From Piscinibacter sp. (GTDB lineage: Bacteria; Pseudomonadota; Gammaproteobacteria; Burkholderiales; Burkholderiaceae_C): DNA of 64,000 nucleotides. Shown here one piece after another: positions 45,699 through 55,273 of this stretch. Location of the stretch: positions 62,001 to 126,000 of the forward strand of contig JADJJI010000003.1 of the NCBI GenBank assembly GCA_016706565.1, in the 5' to 3' direction. A program made the position numbers and the translations under genes. Under the pieces are notes generated by a model, which saw nothing but the letters and a program-made list of their open reading frames with translations, was not told where the DNA came from and searched no databases. Within the stretch, counting starts at the first letter, position 1. Each line of letters starts with the position of its first letter.

Positions 45699-46389
45699 GC
45701 CGCGCCTGAAGATCGTGCTGGTCGACGACCACTCGCTGTGCCGCAACGGCCTGACCGACCTGCTGCAGCATCGCGGCCAGATGACCGTGGCCGCCTCCAC
45801 CGGCGATCCGGGCGCGGTGGTCGGCCTGCTGCGCGAGCATCAGCCCGACCTGGTGGTGCTCGACCTGCGCATGCCCACCACCGACGGCCTGAGCCTGCTG
45901 CGCCACATCCGCAGCGAGGGCGTGCAGACGCCGGCGGTGATCCTGACCATGAGCGACGCGCAGGACGACCTCGCCGCGGCGCTGCGCGCCGGTGTGAAGG
46001 GCTACCTGCTCAAGGACATGGAGCCCGAGGACGTGATCGCGGCCATCGGCCGTGCTGCCCGCGGCGAGCTGTCGGTGGCGCCGGCGCTGACGCTCAAGCT
46101 CGCGCAGATGCTGCAGGCCGGCCCGGGCGACCCGGAGCGCCGCGACCTGCTGGCCTCGCTGACGGAGCGCGAGCGCCAGATCCTCGACCACCTGGCACGC
46201 GGCGAGAGCAACAAGACCATTGCGCGTGCGCTCGAGATCAGCCACGACACCGTCAAGCTGCACGTGCGCCACATCCTCACCAAGCTGAACCTCAACTCGC
46301 GGGTCGAGGCCGCGGTGTTCGCCGTCGAGCAGCGCGCCTCGCCGCAGGCCACCAGCCTGGTGGAATCGGCTAGGCGAACGCCGCGCTGA
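45691..46389 (+). CDS. NarL/FixJ-family response regulator
   Basis: 232 residues. The receiver domain has the acidic pair in LVDDHSLCR, phosphoacceptor Asp58 ([12 protein letters not shown]), and Lys in [12 protein letters not shown]. The C-terminal LuxR-type HTH is clear ([20 protein letters not shown], then [15 protein letters not shown]). It partners the kinase with which it overlaps. The palindromes before soeA and dsrA are its best candidate targets. Its last 20 bp overlap the convergent cobA gene. Confidence 0.93.
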   Translation: MTEPRLKIVLVDDHSLCRNGLTDLLQHRGQMTVAASTGDPGAVVGLLREHQPDLVVLDLRMPTTDGLSLLRHIRSEGVQTPAVILTMSDAQDDLAAALRAGVKGYLLKDMEPEDVIAAIGRAARGELSVAPALTLKLAQMLQAGPGDPERRDLLASLTERERQILDHLARGESNKTIARALEISHDTVKLHVRHILTKLNLNSRVEAAVFAVEQRASPQATSLVESARRTPR

Positions 46390-47194
46390 GCTGGGCCGGC
46401 GCCGGCGCCTGCTGCGCGGCCGTCTCGAACCACTCGAGCGACTCGCGCAGCCGCACCACCTCGCCGACGATGGTCAGGCAGGGCGACGAGAGCCCGGCCG
46501 CATCGACGCGCGCGGCCAGGTCGGCCAGCGTGCCGCTGACGATGCGCTGCGCCTGTGTCGTGCCCTGCTGCACCACGGCGGCAGGCAGGGTCGGCGGCAG
46601 GCCGTGTTCGATCAGGCGCGCGCAGATCTGCTCCAGCGCGGTCAGGCCCATGTAGATCACCACCGTGTGGTTCGGCCGCGCCAGGCCGGCCCAGTCGAGT
46701 TCGGCCGCGCCGTCCTTCAGGTGGCCGGTGACGAAGGTGCAAGACTGCGCGTGGTCGCGGTGCGTGAGCGGGATGCCGGCGTAGGCCGACACGCCGCAGG
46801 CCGCGGTGATGCCCGGCACCACCTCGAAGGGCACGCCGGCGGCCGCCAGCGCCTGCATCTCCTCGCCGCCGCGGCCGAAGATGAAGGGGTCGCCGCCCTT
46901 GAGCCGCACCACGTTGCGCCCCTGCCGTGCCAGCTTCACCAGCAGTGCATTGATCTCGTGCTGCTTGAGGGTGTGGTGGTTGCGCTGCTTGCCGGCGTCG
47001 ATGCGCCGCGCCCGCGGGCCGATCAGCGCGAGCACGCCGGGCGACACCAGGTGGTCGAGCACCACCACCTCGGCGTGGGCCAGCAGGCGGGCCGCCTTCA
47101 GGGTGAGCAGGTCGGGATCGCCCGGGCCGGCGCCGACGAGGTGGACCTTGCCCATGGGCTGCAGCGGGAAGGGGAGATCGGTGCGGGCGTTCAT
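46370..47194 (-). CDS. cobA: Uroporphyrinogen-III C-methyltransferase (siroheme pathway)
   Basis: 274 residues. SUMT adds two methyl groups from SAM to uroporphyrinogen III, giving precorrin-2 for siroheme. Landmarks are [49 protein letters not shown] and [20 protein letters not shown]. It lacks the CysG oxidase/ferrochelatase half. At the end of the dsr unit it presumably raises siroheme supply for DsrAB. Confidence 0.93.
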   Translation of the reverse strand: MNARTDLPFPLQPMGKVHLVGAGPGDPDLLTLKAARLLAHAEVVVLDHLVSPGVLALIGPRARRIDAGKQRNHHTLKQHEINALLVKLARQGRNVVRLKGGDPFIFGRGGEEMQALAAAGVPFEVVPGITAACGVSAYAGIPLTHRDHAQSCTFVTGHLKDGAAELDWAGLARPNHTVVIYMGLTALEQICARLIEHGLPPTLPAAVVQQGTTQAQRIVSGTLADLAARVDAAGLSSPCLTIVGEVVRLRESLEWFETAAQQAPAPAQLSAAFA

Positions 47195-47219
47195 GGTGAA
47201 GGCTCCAGGAGGGATGGGC

Positions 47220-47567
47220 TCAGCAGGTCGCGCAGCCGCCGCTGCTGCAGCTGCCGCAGCCGGACTTGCCGCGTGCAGCCGTTGCCTGCGGTACGAAGAT
47301 GAAGTTGAATTCGCCGGGTTCGAGCTCGACGAAGTCGAGTTGCGTGTCCTGCAGCAGCGGCTTGCTGCTGCCGGCGATCAGCACGGTCACGCCGTCGGAC
47401 TGCAGCGACGGCTGCTCGCCTTCACCGGGTTCGTCGAAGCCCATGCCGTAGGTGATCGAGCCGTCGTTCTCGCGGCGTGCCGCGACACGCAGTGCGAGTT
47501 CGGCCATGCCGCCCTCGACGGCAGCCTGGCGGATGCGTGCGGCGGCCGCCGCGGTCAGTGTGAACAT
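47220..47567 (-). CDS. dsrR: DsrR: A-type iron-sulfur-like protein
   Basis: 115 residues of the HesB/IscA fold ([16 protein letters not shown], then [12 protein letters not shown]), ending in a cysteine cluster [12 protein letters not shown]. The first of the three cysteines typical of IscA (after the central strand) is replaced by Ala/Gly in the GSSKPLL region, as described for A. vinosum DsrR, which affects DsrE/F/H-linked steps post-transcriptionally rather than acting as a scaffold. It follows dsrN and the DsrC-like gene, matching the dsr gene order. Confidence 0.78.
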   Translation of the reverse strand: MFTLTAAAAARIRQAAVEGGMAELALRVAARRENDGSITYGMGFDEPGEGEQPSLQSDGVTVLIAGSSKPLLQDTQLDFVELEPGEFNFIFVPQATAARGKSGCGSCSSGGCATC

Positions 47568-47580
47568 GCGCAGTCTCCTT

Positions 47581-47934
47581 TCAGTGTTCGCCCTTGGTGC
47601 GCAGCAGGCCGGCCAGGCGGTTGCCCTGTTTCTGCGGCCCGCCGCGCGGGCACATCTCGTGCAGGTGGTGGTTGCTGCCGCGCTGCGGCCCCCATGCTTC
47701 GGTGAAGTGGCGGATCATCACGCGCACCTGCGCCTGCACGCCGTGCTCCGCGTAGTACTGGCGCAGGAAGCGGATCAGCTCCCAATGCGCGTCGGTCAGC
47801 AACAGCCCTTCGCGCTGCGCGAGCGCGCGGGCGAAGTCCTCCGACCAGTCGGTCAGGCGCAGCAGGTAGCCTTCCGAGTCGATCTCGATGTCGCGATCCC
47901 CGACGCGGACCTTGTCTTTCAGCGTGCCGACCAT
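47581..47934 (-). CDS. DsrC-like protein lacking both C-terminal cysteines
   Basis: 117 residues of the DsrC/TusE family: IEIDSEGYLLRLTDWSEDFA, then LTDAHWELIRFLRQYYAEHG. Where canonical DsrC has its C-terminal arm (QAC...TGCV), this protein reads PQKQGNRLAGLLRTKGEH, so both redox cysteines are missing. It cannot form the DsrC trisulfide. Family members of this type have been called regulatory sulfur-related proteins (RspA). It overlaps dsrN by 16 bp and lies inside the dsr unit. Confidence 0.88.
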   Translation of the reverse strand: MVGTLKDKVRVGDRDIEIDSEGYLLRLTDWSEDFARALAQREGLLLTDAHWELIRFLRQYYAEHGVQAQVRVMIRHFTEAWGPQRGSNHHLHEMCPRGGPQKQGNRLAGLLRTKGEH

Positions 47935-49370
47935 GCGGGTTCCTCCGTGAGGGCCGGCCGCAACCGGGCGAGCTGAGCTTCGTCGCGGCGCTTCACGTCG
48001 CGCACGAAGGCCATGAAGCGCCGCGGCCAGTCGTTGCCGCCGGTGTGGCGCAGGTGCGCGTACGACGCCAGCACGTTGTGCACGAGCACGCCGTCACGGC
48101 CGCCGCCGATGCCGTGGCCGCGCTGCACGCGGTAGGCGCAGCGCACCGAAGGGTCGAGGTTCTCCAGGCTGGAGTGATGGAACTCGTGGCCCAGGCGCAG
48201 CGCGCCGTCGCCCGCCCCGGCGTCGCGCGGCCACGGGAAGTCGGCGGTCTCCTGCAGCCGCACGTAGCCGCGGCCCACCGGCCGCTCGTGCATCACCGCG
48301 TCGCCGGGAATGGCGCCGACCATCTGCGCGCTGCGGCCGTTCCAGTTCAGCGTGCGCGCCAGGTACATCAGGCCGCCGCACTCGGCAAACACCGGCAGGC
48401 CATCGGCGATGGCGCGGTGCAGCTGGGTGCGCAGCGAGACGTTGGCCTCCAGCTCGGCCATGAACAGCTCGGGAAAACCGCCGCCGATGAACAGGCCGTC
48501 GAGCGGCGGCAGCTGGCTGTCGTGCAGGGTATCGAGCGGCACCAGCGTCGCGCCCTCGGCTTCGAGCGCGGCCAGGTCGTCGGGGTAGTAGAAGCCGAAG
48601 GCCTTGTCGCGGGCGACGCCGATGCGCAGCCGGTCGCGCTGCGGCGGCCGCGGGCGGCCCGGCGCCGGCGGTGAGGCCGTCGTCGCGGTGGCGGCCAGCG
48701 TGAGGATGCGCGGCAGGTCCACCTGCGCCGCGATCACCTCGCCCATCGCGCGCACCCTGGCCAGGGCATCGTCGATCTCGCGGTCGGGCATCAGGCCCAG
48801 GTGGCGTTCGACGAGTTCCAGCCGGGCGTCGTTCTGCACCGCGCCGAGCACCGGCACGTCGGTGTAGTGCTCGATCACCGCGCGCAGCTTGGCCTCGTGG
48901 CGCGAGCCGCCGAGGCGGTTGAGGATCACGCCGCCGATGCGGATGTCGCGGTCGAAGGCCTGGTAGCCCAGGATCAGCGGCGCGATGCCGCGTGTCATGC
49001 CTCGCGCATCGAGCACCAGCAGCACCGGCAGGCCGAGCTGCTTGGCCAGCGCTGCGTTGCTGTTGCTGCCGTCCAGCGCCAGGCCGTCGTACAGGCCCTT
49101 GTTGCCCTCGACCAGGCGCAAGCCCGCTCCGGCACCGTGCCGCGCGAAGCAGGTGTCGATCTCGGCGTGCGCCATCAGCATCGGATCGAGGTTCACGCAG
49201 GCGCGGCCGGCGGCCAGCGACAGCCACATCGGGTCGATGTAGTCCGGCCCCTTCTTGAAGGGCTGCACGAGGTGGCCGCGCAGCGCCAGGGCGGCGGCCA
49301 GGCCGAGCGTCACCGTCGTCTTGCCCGACGACTTGTGCGCAGCGGAGACGAGCAGCCCTGGCGTGCCCAT
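47919..49370 (-). CDS. dsrN: DsrN: siroheme amidase (cobyrinate a,c-diamide synthase family)
   Basis: 483 residues. DsrN amidates siroheme, the form found in DsrAB. An N-terminal P-loop domain (LLVSAAHKSSGKTTVTLGLA, and PFKKGPDYIDPMW) is followed by a class I-like glutaminase domain with FIGGGFPELF and the catalytic Cys in VFAECGGLMYLA. The family is CbiA/CobB. ATG 49370 is 4 bp after the dsrP stop. Confidence 0.92.
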   Translation of the reverse strand: MGTPGLLVSAAHKSSGKTTVTLGLAAALALRGHLVQPFKKGPDYIDPMWLSLAAGRACVNLDPMLMAHAEIDTCFARHGAGAGLRLVEGNKGLYDGLALDGSNSNAALAKQLGLPVLLVLDARGMTRGIAPLILGYQAFDRDIRIGGVILNRLGGSRHEAKLRAVIEHYTDVPVLGAVQNDARLELVERHLGLMPDREIDDALARVRAMGEVIAAQVDLPRILTLAATATTASPPAPGRPRPPQRDRLRIGVARDKAFGFYYPDDLAALEAEGATLVPLDTLHDSQLPPLDGLFIGGGFPELFMAELEANVSLRTQLHRAIADGLPVFAECGGLMYLARTLNWNGRSAQMVGAIPGDAVMHERPVGRGYVRLQETADFPWPRDAGAGDGALRLGHEFHHSSLENLDPSVRCAYRVQRGHGIGGGRDGVLVHNVLASYAHLRHTGGNDWPRRFMAFVRDVKRRDEAQLARLRPALTEEPAWSAR

Positions 49371-49374
49371 CAGC

Positions 49375-50583
49375 TCACTCCGCGACCTTGGCGCCAGGCG
49401 CCGCGAAGTCGTCCTGAGGCAGGAAGTCCAGGGCCCGGATGCCGATCGCAGTGAGCACGAAGGCAGCGCCCAGCCCCCCGATACCGAGCAGCCACTCGGG
49501 CCAGCGCGGCCGGTACAACTCGACCGCGCCATCGGCGAAGCTGCTCGTCACCTCGTGGCCGGGGAAGATCTCCAGCGGGAACGACTGCCCGCCGACGATG
49601 AAGACGAACAGCAACGCGAAGGCACCCGCCACCACCAGCGCACTGGCTGCGAGCATGCCGTTGGGGCCCGCGCCGCGCGGCATGAACAGCAGCAGCATCG
49701 GCAGCAGCGCACCGACCACCACGTAGCCACCCCAGAACAGCGCCGGGAAGACGCCGAGCTCGTCGCCGCGGCCGAGCAGGATGAAGGCCTCGAAGGCCGA
49801 TTGCCGCGCAAAGTACAGGTTGGTGCCGTGGTACACGGCGACCAGGTAGAGCGAGGCCGCCACGAACACGCCGAGCAGCCGCGCCATGCGCCGGCGCACA
49901 TCTTCGGGCAGGGTGTGGCCGTTCCAGGCGTACATCACCGACTGCACGATCAGGAACACCGCCAGCCCCCAGGCGAACGACAGCACGATGAACAGCGGCG
50001 CCAGCAGCGCCGACTGGTAGGCCTGGCGCGCGACCAGGAAGCCGAAGATCGAGCCGGTGCCCGTGGTCAGCGCGAAGCGCCACACCAGCGCGGCGATGCC
50101 GGCGGCCTTCGAGTAGCCGTTCAGGCGGCGCTCGAACATCGTCCAGAGGTAGATCGCGATGATCGCGGCCATGCCGGAGTAGAGGAACACGTTCCAGGCG
50201 AACACCGACGTGAAGTTGTAGTGCGTGGCCGCGACGATCACGCGATCCGGCCGGCCGAGGTCGAGCATCAGCACCATCAAGCCGCCGGCGAGCAGGGCCA
50301 GCGAGAGCAGGCCCGACAGCGGCGCGCGCGGCTTGTAGGCGGTCTGGCCGAACACCGAGCCGATCGAGGCGACGTTGAGCACGCCGGAGGCCGCGACGAT
50401 CATGAAGATCGCGAACACGTGCGGAAGGCCCCACACCACCTGGTTGCTCATGCCGGTGACGACGTGGCCGTGCACCTCCATGTAGTGCGCCGCGCCCAGG
50501 CCGGCCGCGGTGACGAGTCCGCCGAGCAGCAGCAGGGCGTAGAAGGCGCGGCTCTCGATGGCGTGGAAGCCGGTGTTCGTCAT
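49375..50583 (-). CDS. dsrP: DsrP: NrfD-type membrane subunit of DsrMKJOP
   Basis: 402 residues with about ten hydrophobic helices. Family landmarks are WGLPHVFAIFMIVAASGVLN, LDLGRPDRVIVAATHYNF and FAWNVFLYSG. DsrP exchanges electrons between quinone and the periplasmic DsrJO side of the complex. The start is 2 bp after the dsrO stop. Confidence 0.93.
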   Translation of the reverse strand: MTNTGFHAIESRAFYALLLLGGLVTAAGLGAAHYMEVHGHVVTGMSNQVVWGLPHVFAIFMIVAASGVLNVASIGSVFGQTAYKPRAPLSGLLSLALLAGGLMVLMLDLGRPDRVIVAATHYNFTSVFAWNVFLYSGMAAIIAIYLWTMFERRLNGYSKAAGIAALVWRFALTTGTGSIFGFLVARQAYQSALLAPLFIVLSFAWGLAVFLIVQSVMYAWNGHTLPEDVRRRMARLLGVFVAASLYLVAVYHGTNLYFARQSAFEAFILLGRGDELGVFPALFWGGYVVVGALLPMLLLFMPRGAGPNGMLAASALVVAGAFALLFVFIVGGQSFPLEIFPGHEVTSSFADGAVELYRPRWPEWLLGIGGLGAAFVLTAIGIRALDFLPQDDFAAPGAKVAE

Positions 50584-50585
50584 CG

Positions 50586-51326
50586 TCACAGCCCCTGGTA
50601 GCGAACGCCCGGATCGAGCCTCAGGTCGGCGCGCAACTGGCTGCTGGCCACCGCCTTGATGCGTTGCGAGATCTCGCTGGCCGGGTCGTTCAGGTCGCCG
50701 AAGAGCATCGCGTGGTGGCCGGCCTTCGCGCAGGCCTCCACGCAGGCGGGCGTGCCGCCCTTGTCGACGCGGTGCACGCACAGCGTGCAGCCTTCCACGC
50801 AGCCCTTGCCGCGAGGCACATCGGGCTTCTGGTCGCTGACCGGCTCGTGCACGAAGCTGCGCGCCTTGTACGGGCAGGCCATCACGCAGTAGCGGCAGCC
50901 GATGCAGCTGTGGCGGTCGACCAGCACGATGCCGTCGGCGCGCTTGAACGAGGCGCCGGTCGGGCAGACGTCGACGCAGGGCGGCTCGGCGCAGTGCTGG
51001 CACATCACCGGCACCGAGGCGCTGCGGCCGGTCTTGATCTCCTTGATCTCGACCTTGCGGATCCACTGCGCCGAGGTCGGCGAGGGGCGCGGGTCGAGGC
51101 CGTTTTCGGTGTTGCAGGCGCTCACGCAATCGGAGCAGCCGCTCGCGCACTTGGTCGTGTCGATCAGCAGGCCCCAGCGCACCTTGCCGGTGACGGCCGG
51201 CGTGGCGGCCTGCGCGATCTCGATCAGGTGGATGCCCGGCGCGAGCAGCACGCCGCCCATGCCGGCGGCAGCCAGGCCGAGGAACTTGCGGCGGCCTGCC
51301 AGGCCCTGCTCGGTGCCGGTCTTCAT
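50586..51326 (-). CDS. dsrO: DsrO: periplasmic iron-sulfur subunit of DsrMKJOP
   Basis: 246 residues. A twin-arginine signal (GRRKFLGLAAAGMGG) directs the folded protein to the periplasm. Four ferredoxin-like clusters follow: CASGCSDCVSACN, CQHCAEPPCVDVCPTGA, CIGCRYCVMACPYKAR, and CTLCVHRVDKG with CVEACAKAG. It lies with DsrJ on the outer face of the membrane complex. ATGA overlap with dsrJ. Confidence 0.94.
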   Translation of the reverse strand: MKTGTEQGLAGRRKFLGLAAAGMGGVLLAPGIHLIEIAQAATPAVTGKVRWGLLIDTTKCASGCSDCVSACNTENGLDPRPSPTSAQWIRKVEIKEIKTGRSASVPVMCQHCAEPPCVDVCPTGASFKRADGIVLVDRHSCIGCRYCVMACPYKARSFVHEPVSDQKPDVPRGKGCVEGCTLCVHRVDKGGTPACVEACAKAGHHAMLFGDLNDPASEISQRIKAVASSQLRADLRLDPGVRYQGL

Positions 51327-51724
51327 GGCTGGCCCGTCCCGGCCAGCGCGGTGGTGCGCTGCGCCTTGCTCGAATGGCACTCGAAGCAGTCGATCTGCAC
51401 CGCCGCGTAGCTGTGGCAGCTGCTGCAGAAATCGGTCTTCGCCTGTGCCACGCTGCCCGTCGCGGCGCTCGCATGGCAGCCGATGCAGGCCTTCAGGCTG
51501 GCGCGTGCCTCGCGCACGCCGCGGTGCACGGTCTCGTCGCGCTGGTGCTTCAGCATCGAGGGGTGGTCGCGCCGCATCACGTCCGGCGTGGCCAGGCACT
51601 GCGTACCCGCCGTGGCGGGTTCGATCGCCGGCCTGGGCGTGCGCCCGGCGGGCTCGCCTGCGATCGCCGCCCCGGTGGCGATCAGCAGCACGAGCGTGAG
51701 CGCCACCGCCAGCGGGTGGCGCAT
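51323..51724 (-). CDS. dsrJ: DsrJ: triheme cytochrome c of DsrMKJOP
   Basis: 133 residues from ATG 51724. A hydrophobic signal/anchor (LAVALTLVLLIATGAAIAGE) precedes three CxxCH heme sites: CIGCH, CSSCH and CFECH, as in all DsrJ proteins; an additional Cys in TQCLATP could be the unusual distal heme ligand known from the family. A GTG at 51751 is an alternative start but would put a Cys-containing segment before the signal. Confidence 0.92.
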   Translation of the reverse strand: MRHPLAVALTLVLLIATGAAIAGEPAGRTPRPAIEPATAGTQCLATPDVMRRDHPSMLKHQRDETVHRGVREARASLKACIGCHASAATGSVAQAKTDFCSSCHSYAAVQIDCFECHSSKAQRTTALAGTGQP

Positions 51725-51755
51725 CAGCTGGCACGACACGCCGCAGTGCACCGTG

Positions 51756-53714
51756 CTACTCCCCGAGGCCCATCTGGATGTAGCCGGTCGGGCACACGTC
51801 CTTGCAGATGTGGCAGCCGATGCACTTGCTGTAGTCGGTGTCGACGTAGCGGCCCGTGGTCGACTTCGCCTTCGGCACCTTGAACACCGCTGTCTGCGGG
51901 CAGTAGACGACGCAGTTGTCGCACTCGAAGCACAGGCCGCAGCTCATGCAGCGCTTGGCTTCGGCAATCGCTTCGGCCTCGGTGAGCGGCAGCACGCGCT
52001 CCTCGAAGTTGTTCAGCGCCTGCTCGGCGTTGAGCGTGACGATCTTGCGGCGGTGCCGCTCGGTGTACTGGAAGTGGCCGAGGAACAGCTCCTCGTGCGG
52101 GATGATGTAGCGGTCGGAGCGGTTGTCGAAGTTGTGGATCGCGACGTTCTTGCTGTCGGTGCCGTGGATCGGCTCGTGCACCTCGCTGACGGTGAGCCCC
52201 TTCTCGACCAGCTTGCGCTGGATGTCCCAGGTGTGCACGTCGATCTTCGGCCGCTTGTCGAGCGCCTCGCCGGCCAGGTGCCGGTCGATGCCGTCGGCGG
52301 CGATGTTGCCGTGGCCGATCGCCGTGGTCAGCAGGTGCGGGCGCACCACGTCGCCGCCGACGAACATGCCGGGCTGGCCCTGCACCTGGTAGTTCTTGTC
52401 CGCGGCGATGCCGCCCTTGCCGTTGTTCAGCGACTCCAGGCCGCTGAAGTCCACCGCCTGGCCGATCGCCGAGACGATCAGGTCGGCCTCGAGGTCTTCC
52501 TCGGTGCCTTCGATGTTCTTGATCTCCAGCCGGCCGCCGACGATCTTCGCTTCGCAGCGGATCACCCGCAGCCCGGTGGCGCGGCCGCTGGCGTCGCGCA
52601 GCACCTTCACCGGTGCCAGCCCGCCGCGGATCGCGATGCCCTCGGCCAGCGCATGCTCCACCTCGTGGCGGCTGGCCTGCATCTTGTCGACGGCGAAGAT
52701 GGAAGTCAGCGTCACGTCGGCGCCCTGGCGCGCCGTGACTTCGGCAACGTCATGCGCCACCTGCCCGGCGATGGCGTGCTCGGGGCGGTCGCTCTCGCGG
52801 GCCTGCTCGATGTGGCCGAGGCGGCGCGCCACCGTGGCCACGTCGATCGAGGTGTCGCCGCCGCCGACCACGACCACGCGCTTGCCGACATGGCGCAGGC
52901 GCCCGTCGTTGAAGGCCTTCAGGTAGGCGGTGGCGGTGACGCAGTTCGGCGCGTCCGAGCCTTCCACCGGCAGCGGCCGGCCCGACTGCGCGCCCAGGCC
53001 GAGGAACACCGCGTCGAAGTCGGCGCGGATCTGCTCCATCGTGATGTCGGTGCCGATGCGCGTGGCCATGCGCGCCGTCACGCCCAGGTCGAGGATGCGC
53101 TGGATCTCGGCGTCGAGCACCGCGCGCGGCGTGCGGAAACCCGGAATGCCGTAGCGCATCATGCCGCCGAGCTCGGCGCGCTCGTCGAAGATCGTCACCG
53201 CGTGGCCCTTGCGTGCCAGCTGGTAGGCGGCCGACAGGCCGGCCGGGCCGCCGCCGATCACGGCGACCTTCTTGCCGGTCTGCTTCGCGGGTTTCGGGAA
53301 GGCCAGCTTGTTGGCGATGGCGTACTCGCCGAGGAAGTGCTCGACCGAGTTGATGCCGACGAAGTCTTCCACCTCGTTGCGGTTGCAGCCCGACTCGCAA
53401 GGCGCCGGGCAGACGCGGCCCATCACCGAGGGCAGCGGGTTGGCCTCGGTCAGCCGCCGCCAGGCGTATTCCTGCCAGGGCACGCCGGCCGGCGGCTTCT
53501 CGATGCCGCGCACGATGTTCAGGTAGCTGCGGATGTCTTCACCCGACGGGCACGAGCCCTGGCAGGGCGGCGTGCTCTGGATGTAGGTCGGGCACTTGTG
53601 CGAGTGGTCGGCGTCGAAGATCTCTTGCTGCCAGGGCAGCGGCTTCGCGTCGCCGTCCTTGTAGCGGCGGAAGTTCAGCGGCTGGGCCTTCACCGATTGC
53701 GATGGACCGGACAT
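51756..53714 (-). CDS. dsrL: DsrL: NAD(P)H:acceptor oxidoreductase of the Dsr pathway
   Basis: 652 residues. DsrL links DsrAB-DsrC to NAD(P). The N-terminal cluster domain (CPTYIQSTPPCQGSCPSGED, then VCPAPCESGCNR) resembles GltB small subunit. The FAD motif VIGGGPAGLSAAYQLARKG and the NAD(P) motif VVVGGGDTSIDVATVARR follow. The C-terminus carries two extra ferredoxin clusters (CMSCGLCFECDNCVVYCPQ; CIGCHICKDVCPTGYIQMG), the feature that separates DsrL from plain glutamate-synthase subunits. Confidence 0.94.
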   Translation of the reverse strand: MSGPSQSVKAQPLNFRRYKDGDAKPLPWQQEIFDADHSHKCPTYIQSTPPCQGSCPSGEDIRSYLNIVRGIEKPPAGVPWQEYAWRRLTEANPLPSVMGRVCPAPCESGCNRNEVEDFVGINSVEHFLGEYAIANKLAFPKPAKQTGKKVAVIGGGPAGLSAAYQLARKGHAVTIFDERAELGGMMRYGIPGFRTPRAVLDAEIQRILDLGVTARMATRIGTDITMEQIRADFDAVFLGLGAQSGRPLPVEGSDAPNCVTATAYLKAFNDGRLRHVGKRVVVVGGGDTSIDVATVARRLGHIEQARESDRPEHAIAGQVAHDVAEVTARQGADVTLTSIFAVDKMQASRHEVEHALAEGIAIRGGLAPVKVLRDASGRATGLRVIRCEAKIVGGRLEIKNIEGTEEDLEADLIVSAIGQAVDFSGLESLNNGKGGIAADKNYQVQGQPGMFVGGDVVRPHLLTTAIGHGNIAADGIDRHLAGEALDKRPKIDVHTWDIQRKLVEKGLTVSEVHEPIHGTDSKNVAIHNFDNRSDRYIIPHEELFLGHFQYTERHRRKIVTLNAEQALNNFEERVLPLTEAEAIAEAKRCMSCGLCFECDNCVVYCPQTAVFKVPKAKSTTGRYVDTDYSKCIGCHICKDVCPTGYIQMGLGE

Positions 53715-53736
53715 GGGGTGTCTCCTGTGAATCTGT

Positions 53737-55269
53737 TCAGTTCGGCTCGCCGAGTCGAATCGACTTGCTCACCAGTTGGTGCACGCCGCCGACCATGCCC
53801 ATGTCGAAGCCGTAATAGGGCAGCACCTTGCTGAACTGCGCCTTGCAGATCGCGCAGATCGTCGCCATGAAGTTCACGCCGTGCTGGTCGACGACGTTCT
53901 TGAGCGCTTCCATGCGCGGCAGCGCACCCTTGACGCGCAGCTCGATCAGGTCGTCGGTCAGCAGGCCGCCGCCACCACCGCAGCAGAAGGTGCTCTCGTG
54001 GATGGTCTCCGGTGCCATGTCGTGGAAACGGTTCGCCACCGCCTTGATGATCTCGCGCGGGATGACGAACTGGCCGCCGGGCAGGTCGCCCATGCGCGAG
54101 GCGCGCGCCACGTTGCACGAGTCGTGGAAGGTGATGATGCGGTCGTCGTTCTTCTCTTTGTCGAACTTCAGCGCGCCGCGCTGGATCAGGTCGTACGTGA
54201 GTTCGCAGATGTGCATCGGCTGCTTGTAGCGGCCGTCGAGCTGGCTTTGCAGCTGGATCGCGAAGGGGTCTTTGCCGCCGGCACCGATGCCCACCAGCGT
54301 GTTCCAGAAGCTGTAGGCCACGCGCCAGGCATGGCCGCATTCGCCGACCACGATGCGCTTGACGCCGAGCTCCAGCGCGGCCTCGCGGATGCGCAGCGCG
54401 ATCTTGCGCAGCTGCTCGTAGTTGCCGATGAACATGCCGAAGTTGCCGGCCTCGCTGGCCTTGCTCGACAGCGTCCAGCTGATGCCGGCGGCATGGAACA
54501 CCTTGCCGTAGCCGATGAGGCTCTCGACATGCGGTTCGGCGAAGAAGTCGGCGCTCGGCGTGACCAGAAGCGCCTCGGCGCCCTGCACGTCCAGCGGGTA
54601 GCGCACGTCGACGCCGGTGTCTTCCTTGACGTCTTCTTCCAGGCCGAGCAGCGTGTCTTCCAGCGCCGGGCCGGGCAGGCCGAGGTTGTTGCCGATGCGG
54701 TGGACCTTGCCGATGATCTCGTTGCTGTACTTCTGGCCCAGGCCCACCGCGTCCATGATCTCGCGCGCGGCCATGGTGATCTCGGCAGTGTCGATGCCGT
54801 AGGGGCAGAACACCGAGCAGCGGCGGCACTCCGAACACTGGTGGTAGTAGGCGTACCAGTCGTCGAGCACCTCCTTCGTCATGTCGACGGCGCCGACCAG
54901 CTTCGGGAAATGCTTGCCGGCGAAGGTGAAGTAGCGGCGGTACACCGCGCGCATCAGGTCCTGGCGCGCCACCGGCATGTTCTTCGGGTCGCCGGTGCCC
55001 AGGAAGTAGTGGCACTTGTCGGAGCAGGCGCCGCAGTGCACGCAGGCGTCCATGTAGACCTGCAGGCTGCGGTACTTGCCGAGCAGCTCGCCCATCTTGG
55101 CGATCGCGCGCTGCTCCCAGCCTTCGGCCAGCTCGCCGGGGAAGCCGACGGCCTGCTGGATCGCCGACGAAGCGACGAAGGGCCTGCTGTGCGCCATCGA
55201 GCCCTCGGCGATCACCGGGATCACCGGGTAGGGCTTGAGCTTGGGCGTCTCGAAGGCGGCGGTGGCCAT
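53737..55269 (-). CDS. dsrK: DsrK: catalytic iron-sulfur subunit of DsrMKJOP
   Basis: 510 residues. DsrK interacts with DsrC and works like HdrD on a disulfide/trisulfide. Ferredoxin clusters CVHCGACSDKCHYFLGTGDP and CSECRRCSVFCPYGID are followed by two CCG regions, the second with ESTFCCGGGGGLLTDD, where the special [4Fe-4S] cluster sits. The gene begins 4 bp after the dsrM stop. It is longer than the DsrK-like gene at 32039-33346. Confidence 0.95.
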   Translation of the reverse strand: MATAAFETPKLKPYPVIPVIAEGSMAHSRPFVASSAIQQAVGFPGELAEGWEQRAIAKMGELLGKYRSLQVYMDACVHCGACSDKCHYFLGTGDPKNMPVARQDLMRAVYRRYFTFAGKHFPKLVGAVDMTKEVLDDWYAYYHQCSECRRCSVFCPYGIDTAEITMAAREIMDAVGLGQKYSNEIIGKVHRIGNNLGLPGPALEDTLLGLEEDVKEDTGVDVRYPLDVQGAEALLVTPSADFFAEPHVESLIGYGKVFHAAGISWTLSSKASEAGNFGMFIGNYEQLRKIALRIREAALELGVKRIVVGECGHAWRVAYSFWNTLVGIGAGGKDPFAIQLQSQLDGRYKQPMHICELTYDLIQRGALKFDKEKNDDRIITFHDSCNVARASRMGDLPGGQFVIPREIIKAVANRFHDMAPETIHESTFCCGGGGGLLTDDLIELRVKGALPRMEALKNVVDQHGVNFMATICAICKAQFSKVLPYYGFDMGMVGGVHQLVSKSIRLGEPN

Positions 55270-55273
55270 GGTT